Positions 10,331 to 23,465 of a DNA stretch of 64,000 nucleotides are shown here, in pieces. The stretch is from the NCBI GenBank assembly GCA_028564705.1, contig JAPXFQ010000344.1, positions 2,733,001 through 2,797,000 of the forward strand, read 5' to 3'. Position 1 is the stretch's first letter, and every line of letters starts with the position of its first letter. Position numbers and translations under genes: made by a program. The DNA comes from Apricaphanius iberus. Lineage: Eukaryota; Chordata; Actinopteri; Cyprinodontiformes; Aphaniidae. The notes below the pieces were generated by a model. It saw only the letters and a list, made by a program, of their open reading frames with translations. It was not told where the DNA came from and made no database searches.

Positions 10331-13300
10331 GCTCTGTTCACTAATTGAAAGATGTCTGAGACACAGTATTTTATTTAGGGGTATCAGTTTAAAAGCAGAC
10401 AGAAAAAAAGGGCATGTCATTCTTCTGGATTACATTTCTTTTTTATTTTAATAAACATCCCTAATTTTTCTTCCAGTTTTGGAAATTGTTCCACCTGATA
10501 GTCCAGGGAGCAAAAATACCAACATTGTCTTTGTTTTGTTGTAATTTACCAATATCGGTTTAAAGTGTAGATATGGTCATAGATCACTTGTCAGTAATGG
10601 ACCAAGGGAGTGTGTGGTGCCATTTAAAAATGGCAGTACAATGGATATTTAATATATATGTTATTGATGTAATAATCTTATTCTGCTTTACTTCCATTTT
10701 CTATATACACTTGCAGAGAATTAGTGGTATGGTGCATATTTCCAGCAGTAGTAACAAATAAGACTCCTGACACTTTTGTATTTTAGGTTAGAGACGGATT
10801 TCCTTTTAAATATTTTTATTCATATATTTATTCATATATTTAAACCAATTGCTTTATTTTATTTAGGCTTCTTTTGACTGGAAGTAATATTTGTAGTTTG
10901 GTGTGGTACAGTCAGAATCCCACCTTGAATTTGATGGAAATCCTGTGAACAAATCTGCAAAGGGAGCAAAAGATTAGGGTGGCCATCAGACTTCAATGAA
11001 TGATAATTTCCCCTTAACTGTAGATGTTTATCATCGTGGAAATGAAACAAGTTTAATAGCATAAACAGGACAATGTAAGGAAACTAAAAAAAAACAAGAA
11101 ATCAATGCTAGATTTGTTTTAGCTGATATAAATATGTGACTATTAAATTTAGTTCAGTAAACTTTGTTCAATTCTGTTCGTACAAGTGCTGTTAAAATCT
11201 GTGCTAATTTGTCATTTATGTGAATAAACTTCCTAAAGTCCTAAAAATGGAATGTGTTTATTTAATCTCATAGTGTTAAAAGCAACCCTCACAGAGTATT
11301 TGATTAAAAAACATTCAACTCAAAATGAGTGTTTCAAATAAATCTGTGTCCAGCATGCAGAATTATAGTTTATATGTAGTTTATATGTATGATAAAATAT
11401 GACTTTAACACAGTAACACATTCAACTGTAATTAAATAAACATGTTTTACAATCTTTCTTTTTGCTAATTTGAATTAACATATGTTAAATATGAATCAAC
11501 AGCTGAATCATTCACCCCTTGACCATCTCTCATGAGGATTCATGCAGTTAAATTTTTCTCCAAATTAGGCTTCCTTTTGCTTCATATTCTAAGACAGTCC
11601 CATCTGGCACCCCTAGCTGTAAACTTACACACTGATCCCTGCACTCATCAATCAGTGAATCACTAGTTTGAAAAGTGTTTTAGGCACGTCTGAAAACGGA
11701 TAAAATGCATAAATATGAGAAAGTTAACAGATCCCCATTCTTTGACTGATAATCCACCAGGATCGGTACTTTTAGAGATTAGCTGCTGTAATAATATATG
11801 TTACGCTCTTGTTAACGCTGTCTTTTCAGAAAGACTGAGGGATTACAGAGTAAGAGAACCTGAAATAATTCCTGGTACCAAATAACACAGCCTTATCATA
11901 GTGAGCATGGAAACAACGGAAATGGAAACAAGAAAAAACGTAATCTATTCCTCTCTCATTCACAGTTAAAACTAATGTTTTCAATTATGTTTTGTTTTTT
12001 GGACTGTATGTCAAGAATGCATTTCCATGTGAATAGGACAACTGGAAACCGCATATGATGTCATATTTGATGAGCCGAAAATAATTCAGATGAGTGTTTC
12101 TATGAGTATTTTTAACTGGGGAACTTTGAACTTTTAGGGTGCCGTTTTGCACCATTTTTTTGAGAAACATTACTCTGTGGTTAGAGCTTTATGACTGCTG
12201 TGAGTGTGTTTCAGGCTGTTATTCACACATATCCGTCTGGGTGTGGGATTCACTCTGTGTAATTTAATCATCTCTGTCTCTCTATCTCACTTAAAGTTTA
12301 ACAAAAACTAAGGGCCAGACGCAACAAAATTCAGACACTATGCTAGGTTATGCCTGCACCCTGGTTTTGTTGTTGATACACGTGTGGCTAACCCAGGCGG
12401 GGAGTCTGGATATAACAATGTGGAGAAAGGAATGAATCTGCACCTTAATGGGCTCCTTCTGTTCTAAGTTTTAAGTATAGTTGAAATAACAGCAAATTAT
12501 ATATTTGGTTTAAATCAGTGACAACTTACATGTTAACATGCTTAAAGAGAATCAGGATTATTTTTGTCAGAAGTACGCTAAACTGTTTAGTTTATTGTAC
12601 GTGACTGCAATTAGAAATGCAGTCCTAATGGAGTGTTTTGCAGCCAAAATTTTAGTAAATTTGCTTTTTGACGATTAAAACACAGAAATATGTAAATGAT
12701 GGCAGCTTTGTTGGGAATTTGGCCAACTAAAAATACAGTTTATACGAGAAATGAGAACGGGAGATTTAAACATGTAAATGTGCTGGAAAAGGTAAGGTTG
12801 CAAACGCTATGCAATGACAGATCTAATATATTTACTGATGGCTGATGCCATATTCTATACAACTGAACTTTATTCAAAACATGTAAATGAACAGCAATTT
12901 ATGCTTTGATTGTAGGATGTTCAAATAGTGAACTATTTACAAAATTTATCTCAGTTTTATCATTTGGCAACTGAATTTAGACCAGGTTGTTGTAGGTGAG
13001 CTTAAGCAAAACGATTTAGTACCTGCTGTAGTTGTAAAAGCGATCTCCCTTATGGTGTTCATGCAAATGTTTCACTGATGAGTCTGAAACTCAATAAAGT
13101 AGTTTAGAATAATTGCAGTACGCCATGCTGAAGAAGGTGTAAGAAGCAGCTTAATAAGTGCTTTAATTAATTAAGGAATTATTACATTATGTTGGGATGA
13201 GTTTCTGTTTTAGATTATTTTAAACAGCTGTCCTTGCTGGCTTCAAGCCTGGTCCTTCCCACCTAATCTTCACCCTTTTCAGTCATTGTGCTTTACACAT

Positions 13301-13559
13301 ACAGATTTTAATTTGTTTGCTTGTAGAGCTGTTCACTTAAATCACTAACATGCAAATAGATTTTTCAAATAATTTGATAGTAATTGCTTAATTCAGTTAT
13401 ATGCTATTTAAAATGTCTTCTTTTTTGGTATTTATATGATGGATAGCTTGTGGGTGAGGAGTTGGGCAATGATCTGTAATGACATAATTTTATACTAGCA
13501 AACGTTGTACATTTTGGTTCTATACATTGTTTCTTTTTGAGTATTTGCTGACTTACAGC
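10331..13559. other. Non-coding, nothing recognised
   Basis: 3.2 kb of AT-rich sequence. Reading frames are short and have no recognisable domain. Any repeats are too old for me to identify. Confidence 0.45.
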
Positions 13560-13632
13560 TTTCTTCTGTTAGTAGTTATTTGTCTCTCTTAAATATTTTA
13601 GATCATCAAACACATTTTAGTATCATACAAAG
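13560..13632 (-). mobile_element. Tc1-type end fragment
   Basis: The stretch around 'ttagatcatcaaacacattt' and 'agtatcatacaaag' matches the subterminal part of the fish Tc1 family also seen at 55040-55540 ('ttttagatcatttaacaaatt'). It stops abruptly at 13632, where a sequence beginning 'caggggtggagccgaac' takes over. Only about 70 bp remain. Confidence 0.5.
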
Positions 13633-16424
13633 CAGGGGTGGAGCCGAACCCGAATACAGTATTCGGAAAGGCACGAAAAAAAGTTTTTTTACCATTACTT
13701 ATTTCAAACAAATACTTTGTGAACTATTTGTATTCGGGAACAAGAAAAAACGTATATCAAAAAGGTGCATGTCCTCATGAGACCGTTCAGGAGGCGGGGG
13801 GAGAGGATTAGGAGGTGACTGACGCGGCTGTTCCACACAGCAGCGAAGGAGGCTCACCTGAGCGAAAAAAAGATTTGAATATGTTTTTGTAAGTAAGCAG
13901 CCTTTTGGCCACATTAGCAGTCTACCCTACTTATCATGATCTTAGAAAATAAAAGTCACGTTATAACCAACAAATCAATGATATTAACTACAATACGACC
14001 TCAGCAGGCTCTCATTGGTCTCTGGCCAGTGAAGTTGTCTTGAAGGTTTAAAAAGTCAGAAGCCCAGGCAGCCATTCACCTTTCCAGTTGGTCTGTCTGA
14101 GTAGAAGCAGGCAACTTGAAATATGTGCTGGCAATCCAACTCCTTTTTCCCTTTTTGATTCTATTCCTGAATTCTGAGCGCACCATCTTGTTTCCAGACC
14201 GAGAGCTGACTGTGGCCCGGTGTTCTCATCCTAGGAGCACATCCGAGCGGCTGCTTTCCTGACTTTCTACACCTGCATTAAAGTGGACATAATTAATCTA
14301 CATCCAGATCCAGCATTTGTTTTCCCCAGCTCCCTTCTTTTTTTTTACTGTGAACAGAAGAATTTGTCAAAAGTAGGAATAAACCAATCTATATTTTTTT
14401 CTGGGTGGAGCAAGTTTAGCATATAGATAGATATATGTATGTGTTTCTGCTGAAATTGGTTATCTTACATTGTGAATGATAATAATTGTTGCTCTTTGCC
14501 GGCACGAGTTTGCATGCATGCGCCTAATGTTAACTTAGTTACTCACTTCTCTTTTATTATTTGTAAGCAGAAGAAGTGTGTTGCTTTTTTTGTTGTGATC
14601 ATTTGATTTCCACTAGCGGCGGTGCATAATTACCCTGGGAATTACGGACCATTGTCTTGTTAAGATAAATACTTTGTCTAGCCATAGTGCAAACCAAGGC
14701 TAGCTACTGTAGTTAGACCACGTTGTATTTATTTGTCTTCCGTTTTGATCATGCAAATTGATAAGGTAATGACATTGATTGATTGGAGACGCCAAGTCAT
14801 CACCGTCTCCCCCCTTGTTCCGCACACGGCCACGCACAAGTCAGGTCTTCCTGTGACATTGTTTTGTTTTTAATTTTGGCTTCCGCATATCCATCCCCTA
14901 CTTAGTAGACCTAGTATGCTTTAGGATAGATTGAATTTATTTGTGAATGCTTTTGGATATAAGGGTTGAGCAATCTGTAATAAATTCCCTAAACTAAAGA
15001 GGAAGTCTCCATGTGTCTTTTGGTGTGTGGAGTAATTAAATACAATGGCAAAAGAACTAATACTGCAGATAAAAAATGAGAGTCTGCTGAAATAAGTAAT
15101 GCTTCGGCTTTGCTAATTGTGTCGCTGATAATTCAAGCTTCATTAATAATTATCGCAATACTAGGTTATTGGCATAATGTTTGCCAACTATTGCAAACCA
15201 GACAATTTTTGCAACCGTCTGTGCTACAACAAGACTTAGGCACACCTGGGTTAACTATGTGCTGTTCTCCTCCCTATTTCCTCCTACTGATCAGATAGGA
15301 TCAGCATGTGGGAGTGGGCCCTTGTTCCCCGTTGTCTGGGTGGGCAAACTTCCAATGTTTCTCTGACGATTCCACAGTAGTACCTGATCAATCACTAAGG
15401 AATGTCTTTAGGGAGACATATGAAATGAAGAGAGGGACTGTGGACTGCGTGTCTTGTTTGCATACAAGATGGCAGGCAATGCATCAAAAGATGACAGCTT
15501 GCCCATTCTTCCTTTAAACAAGAATGGGGAGACTCTTGCTGGCTGTGGCTTAACTTTAATCATTCATCTAAATAACTGTTGCAGAAGTCTGCTGCAGGAG
15601 CGACCGCAGAGCCCGGCAGGCTGCCAGGGGCGTCCAGAATATGGGATCCGACACTCTGCTCCTGGATTTCTCATTTGTAAATTTGTAAACATATATTTGA
15701 CTCAGATTGCAAAAGCACAAAAGTACTTGTGTTCATCCAGCTCTCCCGCTTCTTCTCTCACTCCTTCCCATTCTTGTAGATTTATGTATTGAAGGAGTTG
15801 AAAATTCATCGGGGTTAGACGAAGCAGTAAAAGTGTGGAGGAACGGCTCTGTCTGCAGTTGACATGTTGAGTAGCTAAGTGACAGTGATTGATGCCCTCT
15901 GTGTTTCGCAACTTACCAAGCACAAATTCACACACGCTCTGCCGACAGAAAAACAGCAGCAACATTGGAGATAAATAAAGAATCAAATAAACAAGAGGGA
16001 TTGGTATAGAAAAAAATAACATATCTGCATAATGAATGGATGGAGATGGAAAGAAGGATCGAGCAGCGAGGGAGAGATTCCCAGCGGGTGAAACAGAGCC
16101 CGGGAGACATCAGCTGGGGAGGGATACAGGGACACAGGGGCTCATGACGACTCAGAAAAGTCACCCAGGCGGCAAACTAAAGCCTGGCTTCCTCAGATTT
16201 GCTTCCAGTGCTCATCAGTAGGAGAGCTGGATGACGGATGGACTGGCACTGGGCACAACGCGAGTGTGTCAAAGTTACTTGCTGTAATAAAGACCTGTTC
16301 TTTTTCATTCCACTGGCTTCTCCTTTTTTTCCAACCACCTGCAGTCCTCCTACCGCAAACTTGTTTGATTTAATTTGACATCATATTCACTTAGGTCTTG
16401 CCCTGGTTCACTGTTTCCTCTCAC
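13633..16424. other. Non-coding, mostly unrecognised
   Basis: Includes a stretch at 13633-13740 with two 'gtattcgg'-type words that looks like a decayed DNA-transposon end, without a provable partner. The rest (13.9-16.4 kb) has moderate composition and short frames, such as 15454-15792 and 15702-16022. These overlap on opposite strands and match nothing I know. Confidence 0.4.
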
Positions 16425-16485
16425 TAGCATGCAAACATTAAGTAAGTAAATGGGAACTACTTCCCGTTTACTTACAAGTAATTAT
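16425..16485. repeat. Hairpin-forming repeat, partner of 41411-41485
   Basis: Arms at 16442-16456 and 16461-16475 (GTAAGTAAATGGGAA against its inverse, one mismatch) enclose a 4-base loop. They are flanked by 'agcatgcaaac' and 'ttatgcta'. The same arm words and order recur at 41411-41485, so this is a dispersed hairpin module, probably part of a MITE. Confidence 0.6.
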
Positions 16486-16737
16486 GCTAAACTAGGATGG
16501 GGAATCTCTTTTATTTCTCGACATCCTTGATAAGTATGAGAGATTTCTGCAGAGTTAACTATTCGATACAATCATCCATCCACCGTTGTCACATTTGTTC
16601 AGGGGGAGGGACTGTTGGAAAAATAATGTCTGGATCCAACCAACCACTTACCACTGCCGCCTATTTGATTAATTTTAATTTCTGTAAGTTGGATTCAGCA
16701 GTCTCGTAAAGTGTCTGGAGATTACATTTTGGGATTT

Positions 16738-16990
16738 TGGTACACATTTTTAATAAATCTTTATTTAACCAGATGAAATACCCAGAGTGATTGACATTCC
16801 TTCAACAAGGGTGTCCAAGTCATGAAAGAAAGCAGGACATGTCAACAGTATAAAAAAACAGAAAACATGAACAATATACAAAGTGTGAACAATTTGAAAA
16901 AGTGCAGGATTTGTTATTACAGTAATACATAAAAAAATAAAATGTGTGTCTTTTAAAACATTAAATGTTGAATATTAAACTATATATAAT
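16738..16990 (-). mobile_element. Retroelement 3'-end-like fragment
   Basis: 'aataaatctttatttaacca' followed by 'caagggtgtcc' matches the 3' end of a common dispersed fish retroelement read in reverse. The family is not certain. The body continues as A-rich text to about 16990. Confidence 0.4.
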
Positions 16991-18390
16991 TTATAACTGT
17001 TTGATGGTAATACTAGTATAGCAAAAGAAAACTAAGATAAACAAAACCAATATGTATGAACGTAGAAAGGCGCATCTTTGAGTTAAACTTTATAATCTGC
17101 AGTCAGACTCATACTACGACTGCAACTAGCAGGTGCAGCAAGCAGAATCAAACTTATTCTGCAAACTGCATACTGAGAAACTGGGGCGATTCAAATACCT
17201 GGAGGTCACATGCTTTGATCTTTATGAATGGTCTTGAAGATGCTTCAAGAGGAGATAAAGTCATTTTTTACAGACAAGAACACAAATGCCACTTATTACT
17301 TTCGTACTCAAAATCCCAGCTAAGAAGAACTTACCTATTTTCAGACAAATTTGTGGAGAATGAAGCTAAAAAAAGTTTGATGTAGCCAAAGAACCATTTG
17401 ATGTGCACAAACAGACCAAACGTTATCCATAAGAAGCCAATCGGATACAACATCTTATCCCTACATTCCTTTTGATAAAATATCTTGTATTTATTGGGCC
17501 GACATAAATGGAAAACCACTTTTTATTGCTGCCATTAAAGATAATTTTTCAATAAATCTATTTACAGGAGTTTTAATTAATTCATTTTCATTATTTTAAA
17601 ATGTAGTTCTAGTTAGATTTTACTTTTACCATTTTAAGAACATGCGTGTAGTTTATATTTATTTGCTTTTTGTTCCACCCATGTTGCTCCTGACACCAAT
17701 AATAATGGATAATTAGCAAACAAATAAAAAAACTGGCTAAGACGAAACCATAAAATCCTCATGCTGTCCCGTTTAAATGTGTTAAACAGCCTTATAGTAC
17801 CTTGCAACTGGTAAAACAAACATGTAAATCAAAACAATGTATTAATGTAACTTTACATTTTGCCCTTCCTAATGAGGTAATATGATTTATTAACATCAAC
17901 ATCAATAAATAGTCTTTCCCAGACTCTTTCTTTCCTTCTAGACTAATTTATCTAGTATGGACTGACAGAGTCTGTCTTTAATGCAGCGTTGACACACATG
18001 AGCCTCGCTTGTTAAGAAGCTTGAATCGGTGCGGATTGAATTCACCTGAGCTATGCTGGTGAAACTGAACAAGCCTGGATTGAACTGTTACGCTAATTCA
18101 AGCAAAATTATTTCACATTCTTGAGCTTGGTTCGTGGAATACCCCCATGGAGGGCTGCAAAGTATTTCTAAAATAATCTTTGGGAAAGTGTAGATTATGA
18201 AAAAGAGACATTTGTGGTTTATACCGACCTCCACTTCGGTTCTGGATCAATTTGATATTGAAGTATAAATATTATTGTATAAATTTTATTTCTTATATTT
18301 TATTTATAAAATATTTATATTTGTATATTTGTTATGGTGTTATTTAATCTGGATTTTTAATGCACAAAAATTTATATCAAATGAAGAATT

Positions 18391-18398
<8 letters not shown>
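16991..18398. other. Non-coding, nothing recognised
   Basis: AT-rich. The 109-codon frame at 17056-17385 has no recognisable domain and no splice or repeat context. Confidence 0.45.

Positions 18399-18424
<26 letters not shown>
18399..18424. repeat. (TA)n microsatellite
   Basis: About 13 uninterrupted TA units. Confidence 0.95.
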
Positions 18425-18429
<5 letters not shown>

Positions 18430-18919
18430 TGGGAAAAAAATGTTTAATACATTTCTCATTTATTTGTCTTTAATTCCTTTTTCCTTTTCTTGCCATTTTC
18501 CTGGTTCCAGTATTCTCTGATTTAGTATATTGGATAGCACACAATCTTTAAAGACAGTCACCACAAAGAAACTGCTTTAATTAAAGTCAATGATGACCTC
18601 AAGATCAACAGTAATAACAGTGAGCTTTGATTTCACTTTTGCTTGGTCTCGATGCCATCTTTGGCTTTGTTGGTCATAATAATTTATGTCAAAAGATTCA
18701 TTATTTTGCTGGTGAAATTGAGAGGATCCCCACATGATTTACATCCTGCTTAAGGTCGGGGGTTCATTATGATGGCTGAAATCTAATCTTTTGTTGCAAT
18801 GTAAAGGTAACCCAAGAAATATTTTTAAATAATGCTGGGTTTTGATCAAAGTTTCTAACCTAACCTAGTTCATATTTCCAACAAAATCTTAACAAAACAC
18901 ATTTTAAACACATTCCAAA
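18425..18919. other. Non-coding, nothing recognised
   Basis: AT-rich sequence without assignable features, leading into the hairpin cluster. Confidence 0.45.
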
Positions 18920-19000
18920 GGATTTAGAGATCCATGGGGATCTCTAAATCCCCATGGATCATGTTTGCTGGGAACTAAATCCTTGTTCCCAGCAAACATG
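18920..19000. repeat. Three overlapping or adjacent perfect hairpins
   Basis: Hairpin 1 has 14-bp arms at 18920-18933 and 18938-18951 (GGATTTAGAGATCC) with a 4-base loop. Hairpin 2 has 10-bp arms at 18932-18941 and 18948-18957 (CCATGGGGAT) and overlaps hairpin 1, so the two are mutually exclusive folds. Hairpin 3 has 16-bp arms at 18960-18975 and 18985-19000 (CATGTTTGCTGGGAAC) with a 9-base loop. All arms are perfect. The loop of hairpin 3 repeats 'taaatcc' from hairpin 1. The pattern fits serial template-switch copying or a transposon end. No family was recognised. Confidence 0.88.
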
Positions 19001-19144
19001 GGGAAAATAGTTATAAAATGAGTTATGAAAAAGCATCTGCAGCCTCACAGATTTAGCTTTTTCACTTTTTTCACACCAAAATAAATTTTTGTATTAAATA
19101 AAGGCAACCAAAGTAAAAAAAAAAATACAAACACACGAATACGA

Positions 19145-19385
19145 CAATGGAAGTATGATGGTCTGGGACTGCTTTGATGCTTCAGCAATGATCTGAAGAG
19201 AATGGTAAAAAACAACAACAAGAAAATGATGTTGCAAGAGAGGCCTAGTTAAAGCCTGGCCTTAAATCCAACTGTTCTGCTGTGGCAAGATCACAACTAG
19301 ATAGTTCATTCTCAACAACCTTCCCAGTAGGGTGAATTAAAACAATTTTGTAAAGAAGAGAAGGCCAAAATACCCACACGTTTTT
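19145..19385 (+). pseudogene. Tc1-type transposase relic, C-terminal half
   Basis: The plus strand keeps catalytic-region landmarks: 'gtatgatggtctgggactgc' (the SMMVWGC-type segment), a decayed 'ttaaatccaactgttctgctgtgg' (the D-L-N-P-I-E-x-L-W segment with its final catalytic acidic residue lost or altered), and 'gaattaaaacaattttgtaa' near the C terminus. Spacing is compressed by deletions. It is the same family as the fragments at 13560 and 55040, which retain the opposite end. Confidence 0.65.
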
Positions 19386-19745
19386 TCCCAAGAGTGTAGA
19401 GAAATGTAAAACCAGAGAAAACTGTGAACTATTCCAATATCTTATGAAAAGCCGTTTAAAATCTAAAAAATAGCATTACACTAAACTGTAGTCTTTTCAA
19501 AACCGTGAAATTTTAAAACTGTTGTGAAAGTCTCAAATCAGAAGCAGACCCATGGCTAAGGGAAATCATAATTATACAGTACCATCTCAATGATTATAAT
19601 ATTACTGAAATATCTGAATTAATTAATTTCAGTAAATTAAATAGCATATTAGTAATTTTAACATTAAATATTAGATAAAACATATGATGAATTGGACTGC
19701 TGACTGCTCAGTTGTGCAGAGAACAGTCACAGATTCCCTACACAA
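19386..19745. other. Non-coding, nothing recognised
   Basis: AT-rich spacer between a Tc1 relic and a LINE. Nothing assignable. Confidence 0.45.
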
Positions 19746-21430
19746 GGAAATCATGCCTCCGAAGGCAAGGCAAGTTTGTTCAAATCATTAGGGGAAGCAA
19801 TAAAACAAATGTAGCAACAAAAGCATAAAACACAACATTAGATGCACATGCTGTAACATATGACCAATTAAAACATACAACATTCCAGCTTTTATTAATC
19901 ACTTATTAAAAGGCAGCTCTAAACAGATGAATTTTCTAGCCTTAAATTAAAGGAACTCAGTATTTCAGCAGCTTTGCAGTGTGTCTGGAAGTTTGTTCTA
20001 GATAAGGGGAGCATAGAAGTTGAAAGCTGCTTCACCATGTTTGGTTCTTATTCTAGGGATGTTTGCTGTTTTTAGCTGGTGCGGTTCGCATTCACACTGG
20101 CTTTTTTTCTTTAAATCAGAAGGTCCAAAGCTATGAGCAACAATTCACCTCTCCGCTGTTGTAGAGCTGTGCTTCCTCATGCTGCAGGGGAAACTTCCAG
20201 TACAGTTGAAAGTAAACAAACATGGAGGTGCAGCAGATTGTAACGGTCTTAGGATTGATCTCTGGTGTTTGGTAAATGTGCCAGATAAATACTGCAGCAG
20301 CAACTCACAATGAGACGGAGGACTATGGAGAATGCTGTTTTTATACAAAACGGCTCTATATGAGGCAGTGTGCAATGAGTAGCACCACCCGTATACAGCT
20401 TCCAGCACAGATGGCCTCCATATACAGAAGTTGTGCAAGGTATGAACAAGATCCAGCATTTATCTTTCCAGCATGCACTGTTGTTTAAACTGTATTTACA
20501 CAGGATGCCCTGTATAATAGTGCGCCTCCTGCTTTTGGTGTGGTGCTGGTCCGCTTGCCATTCACACATGCAATCGAACCGAACCAGAGTTCATTTCAAT
20601 CGAACTGAGACTGACCTTTTAAGGCGGACTAGAGTTTGTTCGTTTGGTCTGAATCAGAATTCAAATGCCCATTCACACCTCCCCAGACGAACCAAACTTT
20701 CCGGGCAAACAAACTAGAGTTTGTTTCAGGCAGACCAAACAGGGCTGGTGTGATTGCACCCTTAATCCTAGAAAACATTAGTCCTTTAATTCTATAAATG
20801 TTCTTCAGGTGATTAAAGGCTGACCGTGTTATTGTCTTTATTTGACCTGGGAGGTTCAGGTATGAGTCCATTACTACAACTAGATTTTGGGCCTGATCAG
20901 TAATTTCCAACTGAATTAACTAAAGAGGGGTGTGCTGATTCTTGATTCTTCCTCTTAGGGTCTAAAAATAATTACTTGTTACAGTTGTGTGCCTAATCAG
21001 TTGGATAAATGATGTTACAGCCATCCACTGATTTGATCAATGCATCCACTGAGGGTTCAGATGGGTTCTAATGTCACCATTACAAGGTGGTAACCTGGTG
21101 ACATTGTAATGTAAAGCTGTGTATCATCTAATTATTCATGGTAACTAATCTTCTTGGCTGTTATATTCTGAGTTAGTGGGAGCATGTATATATTAAATAG
21201 GAGGGGCCCAAGGATAGAGCCCTGAGGTCCCTCAAATGTGATTTCATTGTCAAAGAAGCCGATAGTTGTTGTATTCAACCATATTAATAGAAAATCGCAT
21301 GGAAGGAAAAAGTGGGGAGGAGAAACTGGCACAAACTATTGTAATAACCTCAGCCTTCAGAGTAATGAATCAAAGTCTATTCGAGAGACATTCATAAGTT
21401 GTCCACTGCAGCTGGAGTTGGTGTGATCCC
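19746..21430 (-). mobile_element. L2/CR1/Rex1-type LINE relic, interrupted
   Basis: Minus-strand LINE. Its 3' tail at 19746-19790 reads 'caaacttgccttgcc' on the minus strand. The C-terminal segment at about 19900-20060 includes RIRTKHGEAAF and APLIWNKLPD. After a foreign MITE (20075-20761) come the palm-to-thumb segment around 20762-20910 (DQAQNLVVVMDSYLNL, HLKNIYRIKGLM) and reverse-transcriptase motif B near 21150-21240 (GPQGSILGPLLFNIYMLPL). Roughly 100 residues between thumb and C terminus are missing at the MITE junction. The 5' limit is approximate. The family matches the plus-strand relic at 61330-62335. Clade naming is by motif only. Confidence 0.78.
20072..20764. mobile_element. Harbinger-like MITE nested in a LINE
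   Basis: A 687-bp insert (20075-20761) with TTA on both sides (20072-20074, 20762-20764). Its right end, reverse complemented, is GGGTGCAATCACACCAGCCC. The left end has a related GGTGC...CATTCACACTGGC with a small insertion. The right interior has the 'gaaccgaaccagag' / 'gacgaaccaaactttccggg' style of text common in fish Harbinger MITEs. Overlapping frames here on both strands are shadows. Because it lies inside LINE sequence, it moved after the LINE arrived. Confidence 0.68.
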
Positions 21431-23465
21431 CTACACGTATCTATTACGTAAGCTACATTTTTTTATTTTAATTACGGAAAAAATCATTTTCTCAATTTTT
21501 TTAACTAATTGAGATAAACTAATTCAATTAAATTCAGTTTATGAAGTCTAGCATCAGTTGACAACAAATGTTCTCTCAAGGCAGTTTACAAAATAAATGA
21601 AATTCAGTCCAGTCCAGTCATGCTGACAGATTCCCAGTCAATTAGATACATTTCAAATTGATCTTAGAAATTGCAGTAAAATTGTGATGACTATTGAAAT
21701 TGGTTGAAAAGCTTTGGAAGGACACCTGGTGTTCTCTAATCCATACATTTTTGTATTAAAGTGTTCTGTGTCTGCCTTACTCAATTTCTTCTATTCTTTG
21801 CTCACAAAAGCATGTTATTCATTAGTCCTACTTACCAATCAATTCATTCTTCATCACTCAATTCTTTCCCATTTTTTTTCTTGCTTCCTTTTCCAACTTC
21901 GTTTCATCTTGCTGCCAGAACCAGAAGCCTTCCAGCCTCGGTTCCCTGGTCTGGGATTCAGTTGACTTTAAGGATGTAATGGGATAAAAGATGAAAAGAC
22001 TATGTGCTTCCATGCTTGGTCCTCCCCTGCTGTGGAAGACTCTATCCATGTGTGTGTGTGTGTTTGGGGGGGGGGGGTTCAGTGTAAGGGATGGGACTCA
22101 AGCTTAAGCCTGAGAGGGGAGCCATGGCCCTCTGGTGGTGTTCAGAACCATTTCAACCACAAACATTGCTGGGGTTAATTGAAGAGGACACAGTGGGAGG
22201 TGCCAGAGGATAAAGCCCCAAAGAGAGGCAGGAAGCAGGGAACTGCAACATTCCCCTCTTCACCTCACCATGATGGATACACAGCACACATCTGCTGCTG
22301 AGGCTGAGCTGACATCATTTGTGTATTGTAAATGCAACGCGCACAAGATTAGCTTCCCCACGACTCTAATCTGCAAGGATAACTTAATTTAACAGAGTTT
22401 AAAATGACACACAATTGAGTAAAAAGCATTCAGATGTGCTGCTGCATGTTCTGCTTGAGCACACAATGTATAGTCAGTTCCCTCCTCTGCTGGCTTTCAG
22501 ATGCCTTTGCCAGTATATAAATCATCTGGCTTCAAGGACACAGTGTTGGGACTACATACTGGGAACTTTCACATCCACCATCTGGATGCAGAAAAAAACC
22601 AGAGTGCTGACCAACAGCCCTGATTTCATTCTGTTCTTAGGGTGAACTGCAACATGGGGGGTGTTTAGTATGTACTGCATTTAGAAGCCTAATCAATCCC
22701 ACAACAGATTGGTGGGACTGGACGTAATTTAAAATCTTATGGGTAGATGGGGGAAGGAGTGATGATATTTGGAGGTATAACAAGAAGAACAAGATAACAT
22801 GAAGGTAATATAAAAAAAAAATAAAATAAAATAAAATAATAAAAAATAATAAGCTAAACAGTTTAACACATTCCTTCTCAGCCTCTCTCCCCCAACTTCT
22901 CTCTTTAACTGAAAAAAAAAAATTGATAACTTAGTTTTACATTTCAAGAATCCATAGCAAAGCTGTTTCACAGAAACACACAGTCACAACAATCTGGTGC
23001 ATCTAAGATCATGTAACCTGCAGGATGGTGCACAGCTGCTCATTATTTGGTCACTTTTGACATTTAAACTTACACATGACAATTATTGCTGAACCGAAGG
23101 GAACGGAAAATGCCTGGTAAGAACAGCGTGATGTTTCTTAAGTTCTTTAAGAGTAAATAAAATACCTACAGTCTAATAGGTAATGAGCAAATGTTTGATT
23201 AAAATATTTGATCATAACGATTATAACTTCTATAAGCTATTTTAGAGACTTCCTTTGAACACACCGCCTTAAATGTTTTGAGAGTTTTGCGGCTACAACA
23301 CACCAGGTTCTACTGATGGATGATTAAAAGAGCTTTTGAGCTACGTTCGAGTAGATAATATTTCATTTTTATTATATTCATAGTTCTATTAAAGATTTAT
23401 CAGGTGTTTTTTAAAATCAGTTTTATATATAAATGACATACAACACTTTTACAAGCACTATACAC
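21431..23465. other. Non-coding; simple repeats only
   Basis: Contains a (TG)n stretch and a long G homopolymer near 22050-22077 and an A/T-rich tract near 22810-22850. No exon or element recognised. Confidence 0.45.

Noticed and set aside
22050..22077. TG repeat plus long G run considered as a regulatory or quadruplex element.
   Set aside because: A homopolymer G run next to a dinucleotide repeat is ordinary simple sequence.
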